This document shows, in pieces, positions 1-9,507 of a stretch of DNA of 17,735 bases. This DNA comes from Paraglomus occultum (taxonomy: Eukaryota > Glomeromycota > Glomeromycetes > Paraglomerales > Paraglomeraceae). How positions within the stretch are numbered: position 1 is the first letter of the stretch; each line of letters begins with the position of its first letter. The notes below the pieces were generated by a model. That model was given only the letters and a program-made list of their open reading frames with translations. It made no database searches and was not told the DNA's origin. Position numbers and translations under genes: made by a program. The stretch is taken from assembly GCA_910592205.1 (NCBI GenBank), contig CAJVPJ010000741.1, positions 1 through 17,735 on the forward strand, written 5' to 3'.

Positions 1-798
1 TGAATTTTCTCTAACACTGGGAATTAACCTTTATCACTCATAACAATTAATAAGCGAGGGAAATTAATAACAATGCTTTATTGTATCCATACTTGACAAA
101 CTTGCAAATAATATTAATTTTATATTAATCGCTCAACCGCCTCGGGTTCTCCGCGATGATGCAAAAATAAATCGGCCTTGGTCTTGTTTATCGTTCATAG
201 TTCAATGGTCGGGGATAAACAAAGGTATACTCTGTTTAGAAAAAACAGCTTCTGTAATTGCCATGATTTGAGTCCATTGACTATCGGAACAAGTAGATCC
301 ATTCAAACTATTAGAATTGCAGAAGTATTAACTTGGTTTGTGCGTAGCAATTAATGAATAGAAAAATTGCCATTCATCGTTATAGTTAAAGTAATCAAGA
401 AATTTACTAATTGTTAATACGTTATCTCCAATGGATCACCTGCTTGCACGTAACTATGGACATTCTAATTCCACATACACCGTTTTGTGCTACATTACTA
501 CTTAGCCAACATGTTTGATGCTCTCAAATAAAAAATCAAATACCAACGATAGCGCAAAGGTCGTTGAGAAAATTTCCGTTATGTAGTACAAGAGCAGCTG
601 ATGTTGATTACACAACGGGAAAATTCCAAATGGGGATGGGATAACTGACTTGCAGAATAGTATCGTTTCTTATAATGGTTACATTTTTAACTAAATATTA
701 TTCTTCGTTTTGTCGCTTACTATTTCGACATGATACTATATTCATTGTAGAAATCAAGACAACCTATTTACTTTTCATTCGTACAACCAGAAAAAAGA
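1..798. other. Upstream region of secreted-protein gene 1, with patches duplicated before gene 2
   Basis: No coding region can be supported here. Short patches are recognisably repeated upstream of the second gene. The stretch at 75-107, containing TTGTATCCATACTT, matches 3861-3890. GCAAAAATAAATCG at 161-174 matches 3945-3958. The block around 219-270, with an ACAAAGGT core and TGTTTAGAAAA, matches about 4013-4070. A weaker resemblance links about 480-520 to about 4408-4445. The two upstream regions therefore share ancestry, with many small insertions and deletions since. The rest is AT-rich without clear structure. Confidence 0.6.
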
Positions 799-806
799 TA
801 TTTAAA
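799..806 (+). promoter_or_regulatory. TATA-like box of secreted-protein gene 1
   Basis: TATTTAAA lies 73 nt before the start codon, inside a promoter block shared with gene 2 (CATTCGTACAAC, then an A-rich run, then TATTTAAACG). Conservation between the two copies supports a core-promoter role. The leader just before the ATG, with TCAATCCACTCAGTTAATAT, is also shared. Confidence 0.6.
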
Positions 807-879
807 CGCTGCCTTTCTACTTCCCTGACTTAAGCATCTCATCATTCACAAATCAATCCACTCAGTTAATATCAAGAAA

Positions 880-1419
880 ATGAATACTCTCAGCAACAAA
901 TTTTTGGGATTTTTCGTCGTTCTCGTTGTAACGCTCGCTACCTTGACGGCTTCGAACCCAATTCCAGAACTCGATAAAAGACATCCTGTCATGCATGTTC
1001 CAGCCCCGAATTCAGCAACAGTCGCTCTCAACTCTATACAAAATGTCAGCTGGTGGTGTAATGGATGTAGTTCAAAGGGTAAGTGTTGTAACTTTTGACA
1101 GAAATATTCTATTTTAATTCAAATAATAATCTTTTTTTTTTCCTTTTAGACAATGTAATAGTTAAAGTAAGAGACGGTAGGGCAACATACGTGCAAATAA
1201 TTGTAAGTTGAATTACTTTGCTAATAAATTAAATGAGCGAGTTTTTATTAAGTAAGCATTTTTATTATACAGGGTAGAAATGCTAAGAGTGGCACGGCAA
1301 TGTTTATCGTCGACCCAACATGGGCTACACTAGATTATGTGTACTTTGTTGAAGTGGATCACCAAACGGATATATCTATTGCTGCAGATAGTAAACCATT
1401 CACGGTGGTTGCGGCATAA
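880..1419 (+). CDS. Small secreted protein with Kex2 site and Kre9/Knh1-like domain, copy 1
   Basis: Exons 880-1078, 1150-1202 and 1273-1419 (introns 71 and 70 nt, GT-AG) join to 132 residues. Residues 1-25 are a signal peptide with a hydrophobic core FFVVLVVTLATLTA. A short pro-segment NPIPEL follows and ends in DKR at 32-34, a Kex2 site. The mature part has the tract QNVSWWCNGCSS (CxxC at 60-63, NVS glycosylation sequon at 55). Beta-strand-like segments follow: VIVKVRDG, AMFIVDPTW, YVYFVEV and a final SKPFTVV. This order and the terminal S-x-PFT-V motif resemble the Kre9/Knh1 N-terminal family, a secreted fungal beta-sandwich linked to cell-wall glucan biology. No GPI signal is seen, so it is probably soluble or wall-associated. 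The family call is from memory of the motif pattern. An effector-like role is inference only. Confidence 0.8.
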
Positions 1420-1708
1420 GGATAAGGAAGTCGTAAATTCGATTTGCGCAATTTATCTCAACTTATGATTTACGTTTATTTGATCTTTGCGTTAAGACAA
1501 TATACATATCATATTCAACGAGAAGTTAGATGCAAATTAATCAGTTAATTCATAATGCACGAAACTGTTTGATCAACACAGTTTTTTGTTCAAACTATTT
1601 ATACAACTACCTCTTTGCAAGCAAGACGCGCAAATTTTCATTAAACGTTTATCTGAATAATATTCACCACATGCCTAGTGGACATAACATAATAATAAGT
1701 TGCAATTT

Positions 1709-1731
1709 AATAAATGTGATGCATAAATAAA
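1709..1731 (+). terminator. Possible poly(A) signals of gene 1
   Basis: AATAAA occurs at 1709-1714 and 1726-1731, about 290-310 nt after the stop codon of secreted-protein gene 1. In such AT-rich DNA the hexamer is common, so this is weak evidence. Confidence 0.3.
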
Positions 1732-1736
1732 CAGCT

Positions 1737-2140
1737 TACCCGATTATAATAATATAAATCATACGTCTTTATCCGGTATTTGCAATCGGAGTCAATCAAT
1801 TTGACATAACGTTGCACAATCTTTTTCAGATTGGCATCGCGAATGACAAGAGTAAAATCATTTATAAGCAACCATGCCATGTAGTAATTATCGTCAAGTT
1901 TGGCAAATCTCTTATTGAGTCGTTGCGATATTCAAACCATTTTGCATATCGGCTAAATTGACTGACATTATTATTGTGCTTGTGTGTTGGAAGCGAGTAT
2001 AATCTGGCAAACTCACGAACAAGTGTTGGTGTACATTTTTCGCTGTTTCCAAGCAACATCAACGTTATTATGTAATTATTTAAAACAGTGTAACAGACAT
2101 CGACAACTTGAGTTGGTTTATGTCGGTAATCTGTGAACAA
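1737..2140 (-). pseudogene. Possible decayed or spliced coding fragment, unknown
   Basis: A 92-codon open frame (1862-2140) reads FTDYRHKPTQVV and LLGNSEKCTPTLVREF. A second frame, offset by one, takes over around 1935 and stays open to about 1737 (RFAKLDDNYYMAWLL, then IVQRYVKLIDSD), ending at a GTAAGC that could be a donor. Both frames have protein-like composition, so this could be a frameshifted relic or a piece of a spliced gene. I do not recognise the family. Open frames of this length also arise by chance, and confidence is low. Confidence 0.15.
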
Positions 2141-2301
2141 GGGATCAGTTCAAGTTTATATTCACTTTCTAAGGAGGATTGGACAGTTGTCAATCGCTGG
2201 ATTATTAACGAAAATTCCGAAATTTGCAAATGCAGCACCTATCTCGTTTTCTAAGTTATCATATCCATAGCACAAACTTTTTGATTTGATGTTGTAAGTC
2301 C

Positions 2302-2327
2302 AATATTAATATTAATATTAATATTAA
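2302..2327. repeat. AATATT hexamer tandem repeat
   Basis: About four perfect copies of AATATT in a row. The unit is its own reverse complement, so the tract is self-complementary and could form a hairpin or cruciform. It lies in the spacer between the two secreted-protein genes. Confidence 0.85.
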
Positions 2328-5075
2328 AGTTTGCTTATAATTATTTAAGACGGATTTTTATTCTCGGATAAAAATTTCAAATTTTCTCTATTCTTCAATG
2401 CGCCCAGTTTCTAACGCTATATAGCGCGGCTGAAATGGCCTTTGCTAGTTCGGGCATAGAACTAACACTTTGATTTCAATAGTGTAATAAAGAGTATTTA
2501 CGTTTATTGACACTTTGACAGTTTGGTTCAAAAAGTTTTGTTCGTTATACATAATGCACAATTTGCTTCTACGCTTTGTTAGTAAATATACAAGTTTAAT
2601 TACTGCCGCGGTTCACTCTTTTGTATAAATAGTAAATTTTAACAAATATTGTCAACACGACGAAACAAAAAGCCAAAATTTTCCCCCAAAAAACTAGAAT
2701 GCATCTCAAGTCATTGACATCCAAATCCATGAAATTTGTTTTCGATTTATTATCTATAAAATATTACCTTGACTGGGTTACAAAACTTTTTGACTTGTTC
2801 GCTGGTTGTTTTATTGTGTATTTTTTTGTATTTGGAACTATACGAACAAATAGTAAATTAAATCTCACAGAACAATAAATTACGCCTATTTTTCATGGTC
2901 AGCTTTTTGAAACTACATAATTTCTGTTTTATTACTGATCGGGATGTTATTCATATCTTTAATGTTCTTATTATGCCATGAGTTTTCTATTGGAGAATAT
3001 TAACGAGAAATCAAAAATATTTACAAGGAGAGCTTCTGTCTTTTGACAGCAGCAATTGCGCATGTTTACTTCATGTACTGTATGAAATGCAATGGATTAT
3101 CCGAGATCTAATCATTACATAAATATTAACGTAGCCTTACAGCCGTTCGTTGTGGAAAGTCCGTAAATAGATATTAGAGATACTAATGTATAAGCGCCAG
3201 TTAGAGCGAATGGTATTAATAGAGTCAAATCATTTTGTCTGCTCATAAACAAAGTGATAACACAATATTAGGGATGTATTCCGTTATTGCCGTCTAGTAA
3301 TTTATTTAAGGGCACTGTGTTAATGTTTTAATCCGGTGCCTCAGAACACCGCAAATTCATCTATATTTAGTTATAATTCAATGTTTGTATAAAAATAGAG
3401 CGGGCAATTCTTCATTTGTATTGTTTGCATTGCTAAACCAAATTCGGAATCACGCAATTAAAAATTGGTAGTACAGATCATTCATGCAAATTCAGAGAGC
3501 CAAATACAGTAAAGACATTTGAGGGGATTGGAAACGTTTTAGTACGCCAATTACCATCATACATTGCTCCTCCCAACTAGGAATGTCAGCTTTTCCAATA
3601 ATCGAAGCAATTCTATAATTAGCTCGCACTACAAAATTTCGGAATAAAGTAACTCGTATGCATGTCAATTACGGGTAATGATGATCGATAGTCACTGCAG
3701 AAAATTCAGAAGATCTGCTAAACTTTTGGCAATGAAACTTTATCCGTAGTATTGTTAACGTTTGTGGTCCGTCAATGTTGATAGTATAATTCCTTTTAAC
3801 TTACGATTACTCCTGGACTATAGCACTAATGCGTAATTACTAATTGACGGAAACAAAAGCGCTTATTGTATCCATACTTTAAACTTGCAATAGTGTTATT
3901 TTAATTTCATTGCGCAACTGTAATTTTGCTCGTAACATTACAATGCAAAAATAAATCGATCTCGAATTGGTTAATTCGTGTACGCCATCACGTTTTTTAA
4001 TTTACATGGATGGACAAGGTTTACTATGTTTAGAAAACAACGTTTTCACAAGTAGCCTTGACATGAATTTGTTAGTTACGGAATAAAAGCAATTTAATCT
4101 ATGATTAGAACCCAGGGGCACTAATAAATCTTGCAGGTAGCGATCTATTGTATTGGTGGATAGGGGAGTTCCGTTACTAGCGACGTCAGTCTAAATAAAT
4201 GGGGCGATTACAGCTCAAATACAATTGTTGTATGATCAAATCTTGCAAATTAGTTATTTATTCGATCGTCAATACAGTAATTTATTTACATTGTTTCCAA
4301 TTTAAACAATAAGAATTTCCTATTGTAAGCAATCGAAACGGAAATTACTTTAACAATTTAATTCAATTGCACAAACCATTTCTGTGTTTGTTAATGCATG
4401 CAAGGCAGTTGTGCCACATTACGACTACAAGCCGATGTTAAATATAGATACAAGGAGTTCCGACAATGACTTTCGAGCTTTGATATGATACTCTCGAAAT
4501 AATGAACAGGGAATTTTACAGAGAAAAGAATTAAATGCTAATAACGTAAACAGTCGCATCGACTTTAATCAACATAAGACTTTCTACAAGATATCAAATG
4601 TGATGATCCAACAGACAAACTACGCATGCCGAGAAATTAATTTCACAAAGTTTGTAGTACTATGCATAACTTTAGCCCAAGGCGATCAGTCCTAATTTCG
4701 AATGTTGGAAAATCGTATGTTGATCCTTTTCATAAAATTGATCCAAAAATAGAACACATTAGTTTGTCTGTTTTTTGTCTAATAACAAATTGATCGTATA
4801 AAGTGCTTGTTATATCCATGAATACGTAGAATACACATACCGCATTCCTCTCCCCTGCATTGTGCTAATTGCTCCTGCTGATGAACACGAGATCTGCTGA
4901 CTTTGAAACAATGGAATATTATGACAGACACTTGTCTCTAAAAATAGGCAAAAATTACTAATGATTTACTAATAATAGATATTCTTTGCCTTGTCACGTC
5001 AAAGGCGCTCTTTAGCTATGCGACTTTAGTTAACAATTTGACGATAAATATAACATTCGTACAACTAGAAAAACG

Positions 5076-5083
5076 TATTTAAA
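5076..5083 (+). promoter_or_regulatory. TATA-like box of secreted-protein gene 2
   Basis: TATTTAAA sits in the same context as in gene 1 (ACATTCGTACAACTAG upstream, AAACG downstream). Here it is 121 nt before the ATG instead of 73, because an extra segment of about 50 nt (near 5110-5158) lies in the 5' leader. The two leaders rejoin in similarity at TCTCATC and stay similar up to the ATG. Confidence 0.6.
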
Positions 5084-5204
5084 CGTTGCTTTGCTACCTC
5101 TCTGACTTTCAACGAAGCAGACTCGTTAACTTGTCAATTCATAACTTGTTATATCAAGCTTCTCATCGATCACATATCAATCCACTCAGTTAATATCAAG
5201 AAAA

Positions 5205-5775
5205 ATGAATCCTCTCAGCAACAAGTTTTTGGGACTTTTCGTCATTCTCGTTGTAATGCTCGCTACCTTGACGGCTTCCAGCCCAATTCCAGAACTCGAT
5301 AAAAGGACTCCCGTTCTTCACGTTTCAGCTCCGGGTCCAGGTCGCCGTGCCATTAAATCTATACAAAATGTCAGCTGGTGGTGTAATGAATGTAGTTCAA
5401 CGGGTAAGTGTTGTAACTTTTGGACAGAAATTTTTTATTTGCAACCCGAATAATAATCAAATATTTTTTCCTCCTTGCAGACAAAGTCATTATTAAAGTA
5501 AAAGACGCCCGCGGCACATTCGTGACATTAACTGTAAGTTGAATTATTTTGCTATAAAATAAAATTTGATGACTGCAGACTGGAAAATTTTTACTAAATT
5601 GTGTGTATTTTCTATTATAAAGGGTCATAACGCTAATTCTGGCACGAAAGACTTTGTCATCGACCCAAGTTGGGCTAGACCAGGGTTTACGTACTTTGTT
5701 GAAGTGTTCCTCAAAAAGAATCCGTCTATTAATGGAGTCAGTAACTCATTCGAGGTGTTCGCGACAAAGGGATAA
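5205..5775 (+). CDS. Small secreted protein with Kex2 site and Kre9/Knh1-like domain, copy 2
   Basis: Exons 5205-5403, 5481-5533 and 5623-5775 (introns 77 and 89 nt) join to 134 residues. Exon phases and the first two exon lengths (199 and 53 nt) equal those of the copy at 880, so it is a tandem paralogue. The leader is nearly identical: a signal peptide with core FVILVVMLATLTA, then SPIPELDKR with the Kex2 site at 33-34. The mature part has QNVSWWCNECSS, then KVIIKVKDARGTFVTL, DFVIDPSWARPG, TYFVEV and a terminal SNSFEVFA, fitting the Kre9/Knh1-like beta-sandwich. Residues 35-51 differ strongly from copy 1 and include GPGRR, a possible extra processing point. There is no GPI anchor or membrane segment. 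The role is unknown; secretion is well supported, wall or host interaction is inference. Confidence 0.8.
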
Positions 5776-5880
5776 AGAAATTTTGAATTTGATTTGCTAG
5801 TTTAATAGAGCACATCGTGCAATGTTAATGTATCCCAACTAATTATGTATTACGTTTATGTCAACATTAATCTCTGCATA

Positions 5881-5894
5881 AATAAATCAATAAA
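5881..5894 (+). terminator. Poly(A) signals of gene 2
   Basis: AATAAA occurs twice (5881-5886 and 5889-5894), about 106-119 nt downstream of the stop codon, a usual distance for fungal 3' processing. Confidence 0.45.
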
Positions 5895-6610
5895 CTTTAA
5901 ACAAAGTTCAATGACACAAGCGTGTATAATTAATTGAATTAGTCACTGTCAATATGAGCTATTTTTACTTTCCAGCAAATCAAAAAGTAAATTAGCAAAC
6001 ACATAGTAAACCTTGATAATTCGGTGATCGGGGTATGACGTTTACCTAAACCATAGTAAAATAATCCTGCAGACTCGCCGACTAGTCTTTACCAACCGCA
6101 CAGAACCCGGTTCGATTGTAAGCAATTGTTTTATATAAATTTTTATAAAGGTTTAGTCTCTACACAATATGTTGGCGTTAATGCTTTACGATTATACATA
6201 ATTCTTGTGATACAATGGATGATCAAAAGCATGTTAAGTAAAACACACGACTTCAGACATAAACATCTATACGTCTTATATAAGTTACGCTAAATAATAA
6301 CAATCGTTTGACGCTGATTGAATAAATTATTGCAACCATCAATATAAGGGGTTGGTTAGCATGTCAATAATTTTTAATAACATGTCTTAACGATTGTTGA
6401 AATATACGCGTTTACTAGTATATATTTTTAATTCGATTGATTTTTGCAAAATATTTGCCAAATTCTTTCTTAAATAATGGTAAGTGTTTATGTTCAGTTG
6501 CTTTCTATCCTACGTGTGATAAGTACTGAAATATTCGGTTCGACTACTGATAATAAAAAGTTTCTTTAACACGAACGTAATCATTACGATTATCGCGATA
6601 TCTCAATTTA

Positions 6611-6618
6611 TCACGTGA
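6611..6618. promoter_or_regulatory. TCACGTGA palindrome (E-box type) upstream of ARP6
   Basis: A perfect 8-bp palindrome around CACGTG, 77 nt before the ARP6 start codon. CACGTG is the core bound by Cbf1/USF-type bHLH factors in fungi and animals. The same octamer lies upstream of the small membrane-protein gene (9610-9617). Confidence 0.45.
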
Positions 6619-6695
6619 CAATACAATCTGTGCTATTTCTGTACTCTCGCCCGGGGAAAGCAAAAAAAGTTGTTGATTTACAACGCGAGCAAATT

Positions 6696-8890
6696 ATGGC
6701 CGATTATCCTATATTAGTTATGGACAATGGAGCAAGCACAATAAAGGCTGGTTATGCCAAACAACCAGAAACATTGCAGTACGCATAAAGCTCTACATTC
6801 CTATAGACATAGTTTGTCAACATTGTCGCGCCAACACAATACCAACCCTTGTCCTTCTTGCTCCTTGGCTCTTTTCCATTTCGTCCCCCCCACACACTAT
6901 AGCGTAATACCCAACTGTAAAGTAACACGGGGAAAGGGTGAGAAAACCACTTTTACTGGTGATCAGCTACATAAACTGAGCGATTACGCTGGACTATATT
7001 ATCGTCTTCCATTCGAGAAAGTTGGTTGGAACATTTTCTCGTGTGAATAATGGTGGTTGATTTTATGTTGTTGAAAGAGTCGGCCGAAAATGATCGTATG
7101 TCTATTGACTTGGTGAATTGCAAAGGGTTATTTGACCAACTGGGAAGTGCAGAAGAGCTTGTGGGATAGGATTTTTAACAGAGATATTTTGAAGGTGAGT
7201 AATAATGTCCTTTACGTGTTTCCAGTTAGCGTGTTCGATTGTAATGACGTGATTTTCTTGCATTCGGGCTAGGTTGATCCAACCAGGACAAGTCTTTTGA
7301 TTACGGAGCCTTGTTTTAATTTCCCTAATATTCAGCATTGTTATGATGAAATGATATTCGAAGCTTACGAGTTCTATGCCTGTTGCAGAGTGATAGGTAA
7401 TGCTTAGCGAGCAATTATATCTTTTATTGACAATTGGGTTCATCAGTCAATTATGCCTTGATGTTTTTTGATTCTTGCACCCTCATGACTTATCATATGT
7501 ATCCTTCTTCGTTCATAGCGCCTTATCTATGTGGATATAACAATATCTCTTCTCTTTTCCCCTCTCAGACGCCCTCAGTCACTGAACGTCCGGACTGTAT
7601 CCTCGTTGTCGATTCGGGTTACTCGTTTACTCATATAGTGCCAATCGTAATGGGTCGTCCTATTCTAACTGCAGTCAGGCGTATCAACATTGGGGGGAAG
7701 TTACTGACAAATCATTTGAAAGAGGTTGTGTCCTTCAGGTAATATAATGCAAAGTGAATGTATATTGGACTGTTACATGAGTATTGATGTTTATTAGGCA
7801 TTGGGATATGATGGATCAGACTTACGTAGTGAACGAGGTCAAAGAGACGTGCTGTTATGTCTCCAAGGACTTTCTTGGAGATTTGGAAACATGTCGAAGG
7901 AATCCGAAAGATAACCCAATTGTACAAGAATATGTATTGCCGGATTTTTCAAGGAATTCAAAGGGTTATGTTAGGGTGAGTATTTGAGTTTTGTGCCACC
8001 ACTTACCAAACAATACGCAGACTAATATAGATTAAGGAATTCCTAAACCGCTTCTATATTTTGTTAATATGAATTTGTTGATAGGACAAGAAACGCAGTT
8101 CTCGCAGTACGAATGATGCGTACGAGGATCAAGTACTACGCATGAACAATGAACGTTTTACAATTCCGGAGCTGCTCTTTCATCCATCCAATATTGGGAT
8201 GAATCAAGCAGGCATACCGGAAACCATTGTTGAATCAGTTAATCTTACACATGCAGGTACACTATGCTAGAAATTTTTGAACGGCCAGTAAAGATAAACA
8301 AGTGGCTAATTATGTCGCTCCGTGTTTTATTATTAATCGCTCGCACAAGCAGATCTGCACGGACTTTTTTACAGCAATATTGTCTTGGTTGGTGGGAATG
8401 CTTTATTCCCCGGATACAAGGAGAGAATGTAATGATTACCCGACGAGCATAAGTCATTTATTCGAGATTTCTGACACCTGCTAATTACAACACGAATTCT
8501 TCCGCTTGTTATTATTTCACACTCTCTAGCGAGCAAGATCTTCGTGTTTTAGCACCATCTGAATATGAAGTGCGGGTTGGTATGCCTGAAAAGTAAGTGA
8601 ATGAAAGAAACAAGTAACGTTATTTATGGATAATCCAGTCGTGACAGTGAAACGATCCACATGTCTGATCCACTGATGTGTACTAATCACGCTTCCTCTC
8701 TATATCCTACCGTTAATGATGAAAAACTCATAGTCCAATAACGTATACATGGTATGGTGGCTCTAATTATGCAGATTCACCTGATCATCGGAATAAACTC
8801 GTGACACGAGCTGAATACATGGAACACGGTAGTAACATATGCCTCCAGAGATTTGGGATGAGCGAGGACGTCGATGGAATGCAAGAATAG
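6696..8890 (+). CDS. ARP6: Actin-related protein 6, subunit of the SWR1 chromatin remodeller
   Basis: Ten exons: 6696-6778, 6903-7020, 7126-7194, 7273-7396, 7519-7738, 7798-7975, 8085-8256, 8353-8428, 8530-8592 and 8734-8890. All phases close to give 419 residues, near the length I recall for human (about 396) and yeast (about 438) Arp6. Actin-fold landmarks are phosphate-1 loop [12 protein letters not shown] (10-21), phosphate-2 [15 protein letters not shown] (160-174), adenosine loop [18 protein letters not shown] (330-347) and C-terminal [10 protein letters not shown]. Arp6-type stretches include [24 protein letters not shown] and EYVLPDFS. In SWR1, Arp6 works with Swc6 in the nucleus to exchange H2A for H2A.Z. 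The start is the first ATG before the phosphate-1 loop. Intron 2 begins with the weak donor GTTGGT. The protein family is certain; individual junctions are by eye. Confidence 0.93.
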
Positions 8891-8978
8891 CTACTCATTG
8901 AAATTTTGAGATTGATCATGGAAGAGGAATTGTAATCTAAATATGTAGATGGACAAACATGTGCAGAAGCATTATCAG

Positions 8979-9053
8979 AATAAAGAGTGAGAGGCAAAGA
9001 GTTGTCCGTTCATTACTCTCCGTCAACATCCACACACGCATAGTAGGAATAAA
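8979..9053 (+). terminator. Poly(A) signals of ARP6
   Basis: AATAAA occurs at 8979-8984 and 9048-9053, about 90 and 160 nt after the ARP6 stop codon, in the short convergent spacer before the minus-strand gene that ends at 9123. Confidence 0.4.
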
Positions 9054-9122
9054 AAGTTATGAAAGCTGAGAAACACTAACAACTAATGTATTCATAAACA
9101 TTATTGATAGAGTTGATCTGGC

Positions 9123-9507
9123 TTATCGTTTAGTACTACTACTGTTGTCGATATTACTATTAACCTCAACTTCAATAGAATCAGCGTTTTCCTGCAACTG
9201 AATGTCTTCTTCTTCATCGTCACTCAAAAACCACTCGGCCAACTCTCGTAAATCTCTCGCTTCTTTGGCTTGTCGTACCAGCGGAAGGAGATTTTCACAA
9301 TGCTGAAGTTTTCTCGCTTTGCGCCTACGTACCTGAGTCAAAGTCAAATAAAAAAAAACATTCATGTTAGCAATACAATTTTAGACTGTAGTGACTGCGG
9401 GTATAGCGAAGAGTGAGAGATTGCGTACTTCTTACCCATTCTTTAGTCACTACGACTATTGCGGCTGCTACAACGGAAACCAATGCGTCGAGAAGTATCT
9501 CGTGCAT
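9123..9507 (-). CDS. Small single-pass membrane protein, unknown function
   Basis: Two exons on the minus strand, 9507-9436 and 9332-9123, with a 103-nt GTAAGA...CTCAG intron, give 93 residues. The N-terminus HEILLDALVSVVAAAIVVVT is one hydrophobic helix (about 5-20). It is followed at once by the basic stretch KEWVRRRKARK, so the N-terminus is probably lumenal or outside and the tail cytosolic. The tail has a charged helical segment (LVRQAKEARDLRELAEWFL), then the acidic SDDEEEDI, and ends STKR. The start is the first ATG after an in-frame TAG 15 codons upstream; a further 5' exon cannot be excluded. Without splicing, the first 11 codons of exon 2's open frame would be intron sequence. It converges on ARP6 with a 232-bp gap. 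I do not recognise the family. Confidence 0.65.

Larger units (their letters stand above)
1420..5075. other. Long gene-poor spacer between the tandem secreted-protein genes
   Basis: The first 80 nt resemble the 3' UTR of gene 2 (AATTCGATTTG and ATTTACGTTTAT near 1436-1480 match AATTTGATTTG and ATTACGTTTATG near 5786-5858). The last 1.2 kb, from about 3861, resembles the upstream region of gene 1. Between lie an AATATT repeat (2302-2327) and a possible decayed coding stretch on the minus strand (1737-2140). The rest, about 2330-3860, is AT-rich and shows no open frame or splice-site series that I can support. Confidence 0.6.
5776..6695. other. Spacer: 3' UTR of gene 2 and promoter of ARP6
   Basis: The left 120 nt is the likely 3' UTR of secreted-protein gene 2. 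The right 100 nt is the ARP6 promoter and leader, with TCACGTGA at 6611. The middle is AT-rich. A GGTTCGATT near 6112 looks like a tRNA T-loop, but its flanks do not pair. No gene is supported. Confidence 0.6.

Noticed and set aside
846-1031. A 61-codon minus-strand open frame
   Set aside because: It is antisense to exon 1 of secreted-protein gene 1, which has a signal peptide and a matching paralogue.
6060-6130. tRNA-like T-loop (GGTTCGATT) near 6112
   Set aside because: The five bases on each side do not pair as a T-stem, and no acceptor, D or anticodon stem can be placed around it.
6754-7050. A 98-codon plus-strand open frame starting inside ARP6 exon 1
   Set aside because: Its first part is ARP6 intron 1 and its end is the start of intron 2. 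Only 6903-7020 is coding.
7102-7443. A 113-codon minus-strand open frame
   Set aside because: It is antisense to ARP6 exons 3 and 4, whose plus-strand translation matches Arp6 clearly.
8245-8484. Three overlapping open frames (two plus, one minus)
   Set aside because: They are shadows of ARP6 exon 8, whose correct frame gives [18 protein letters not shown].
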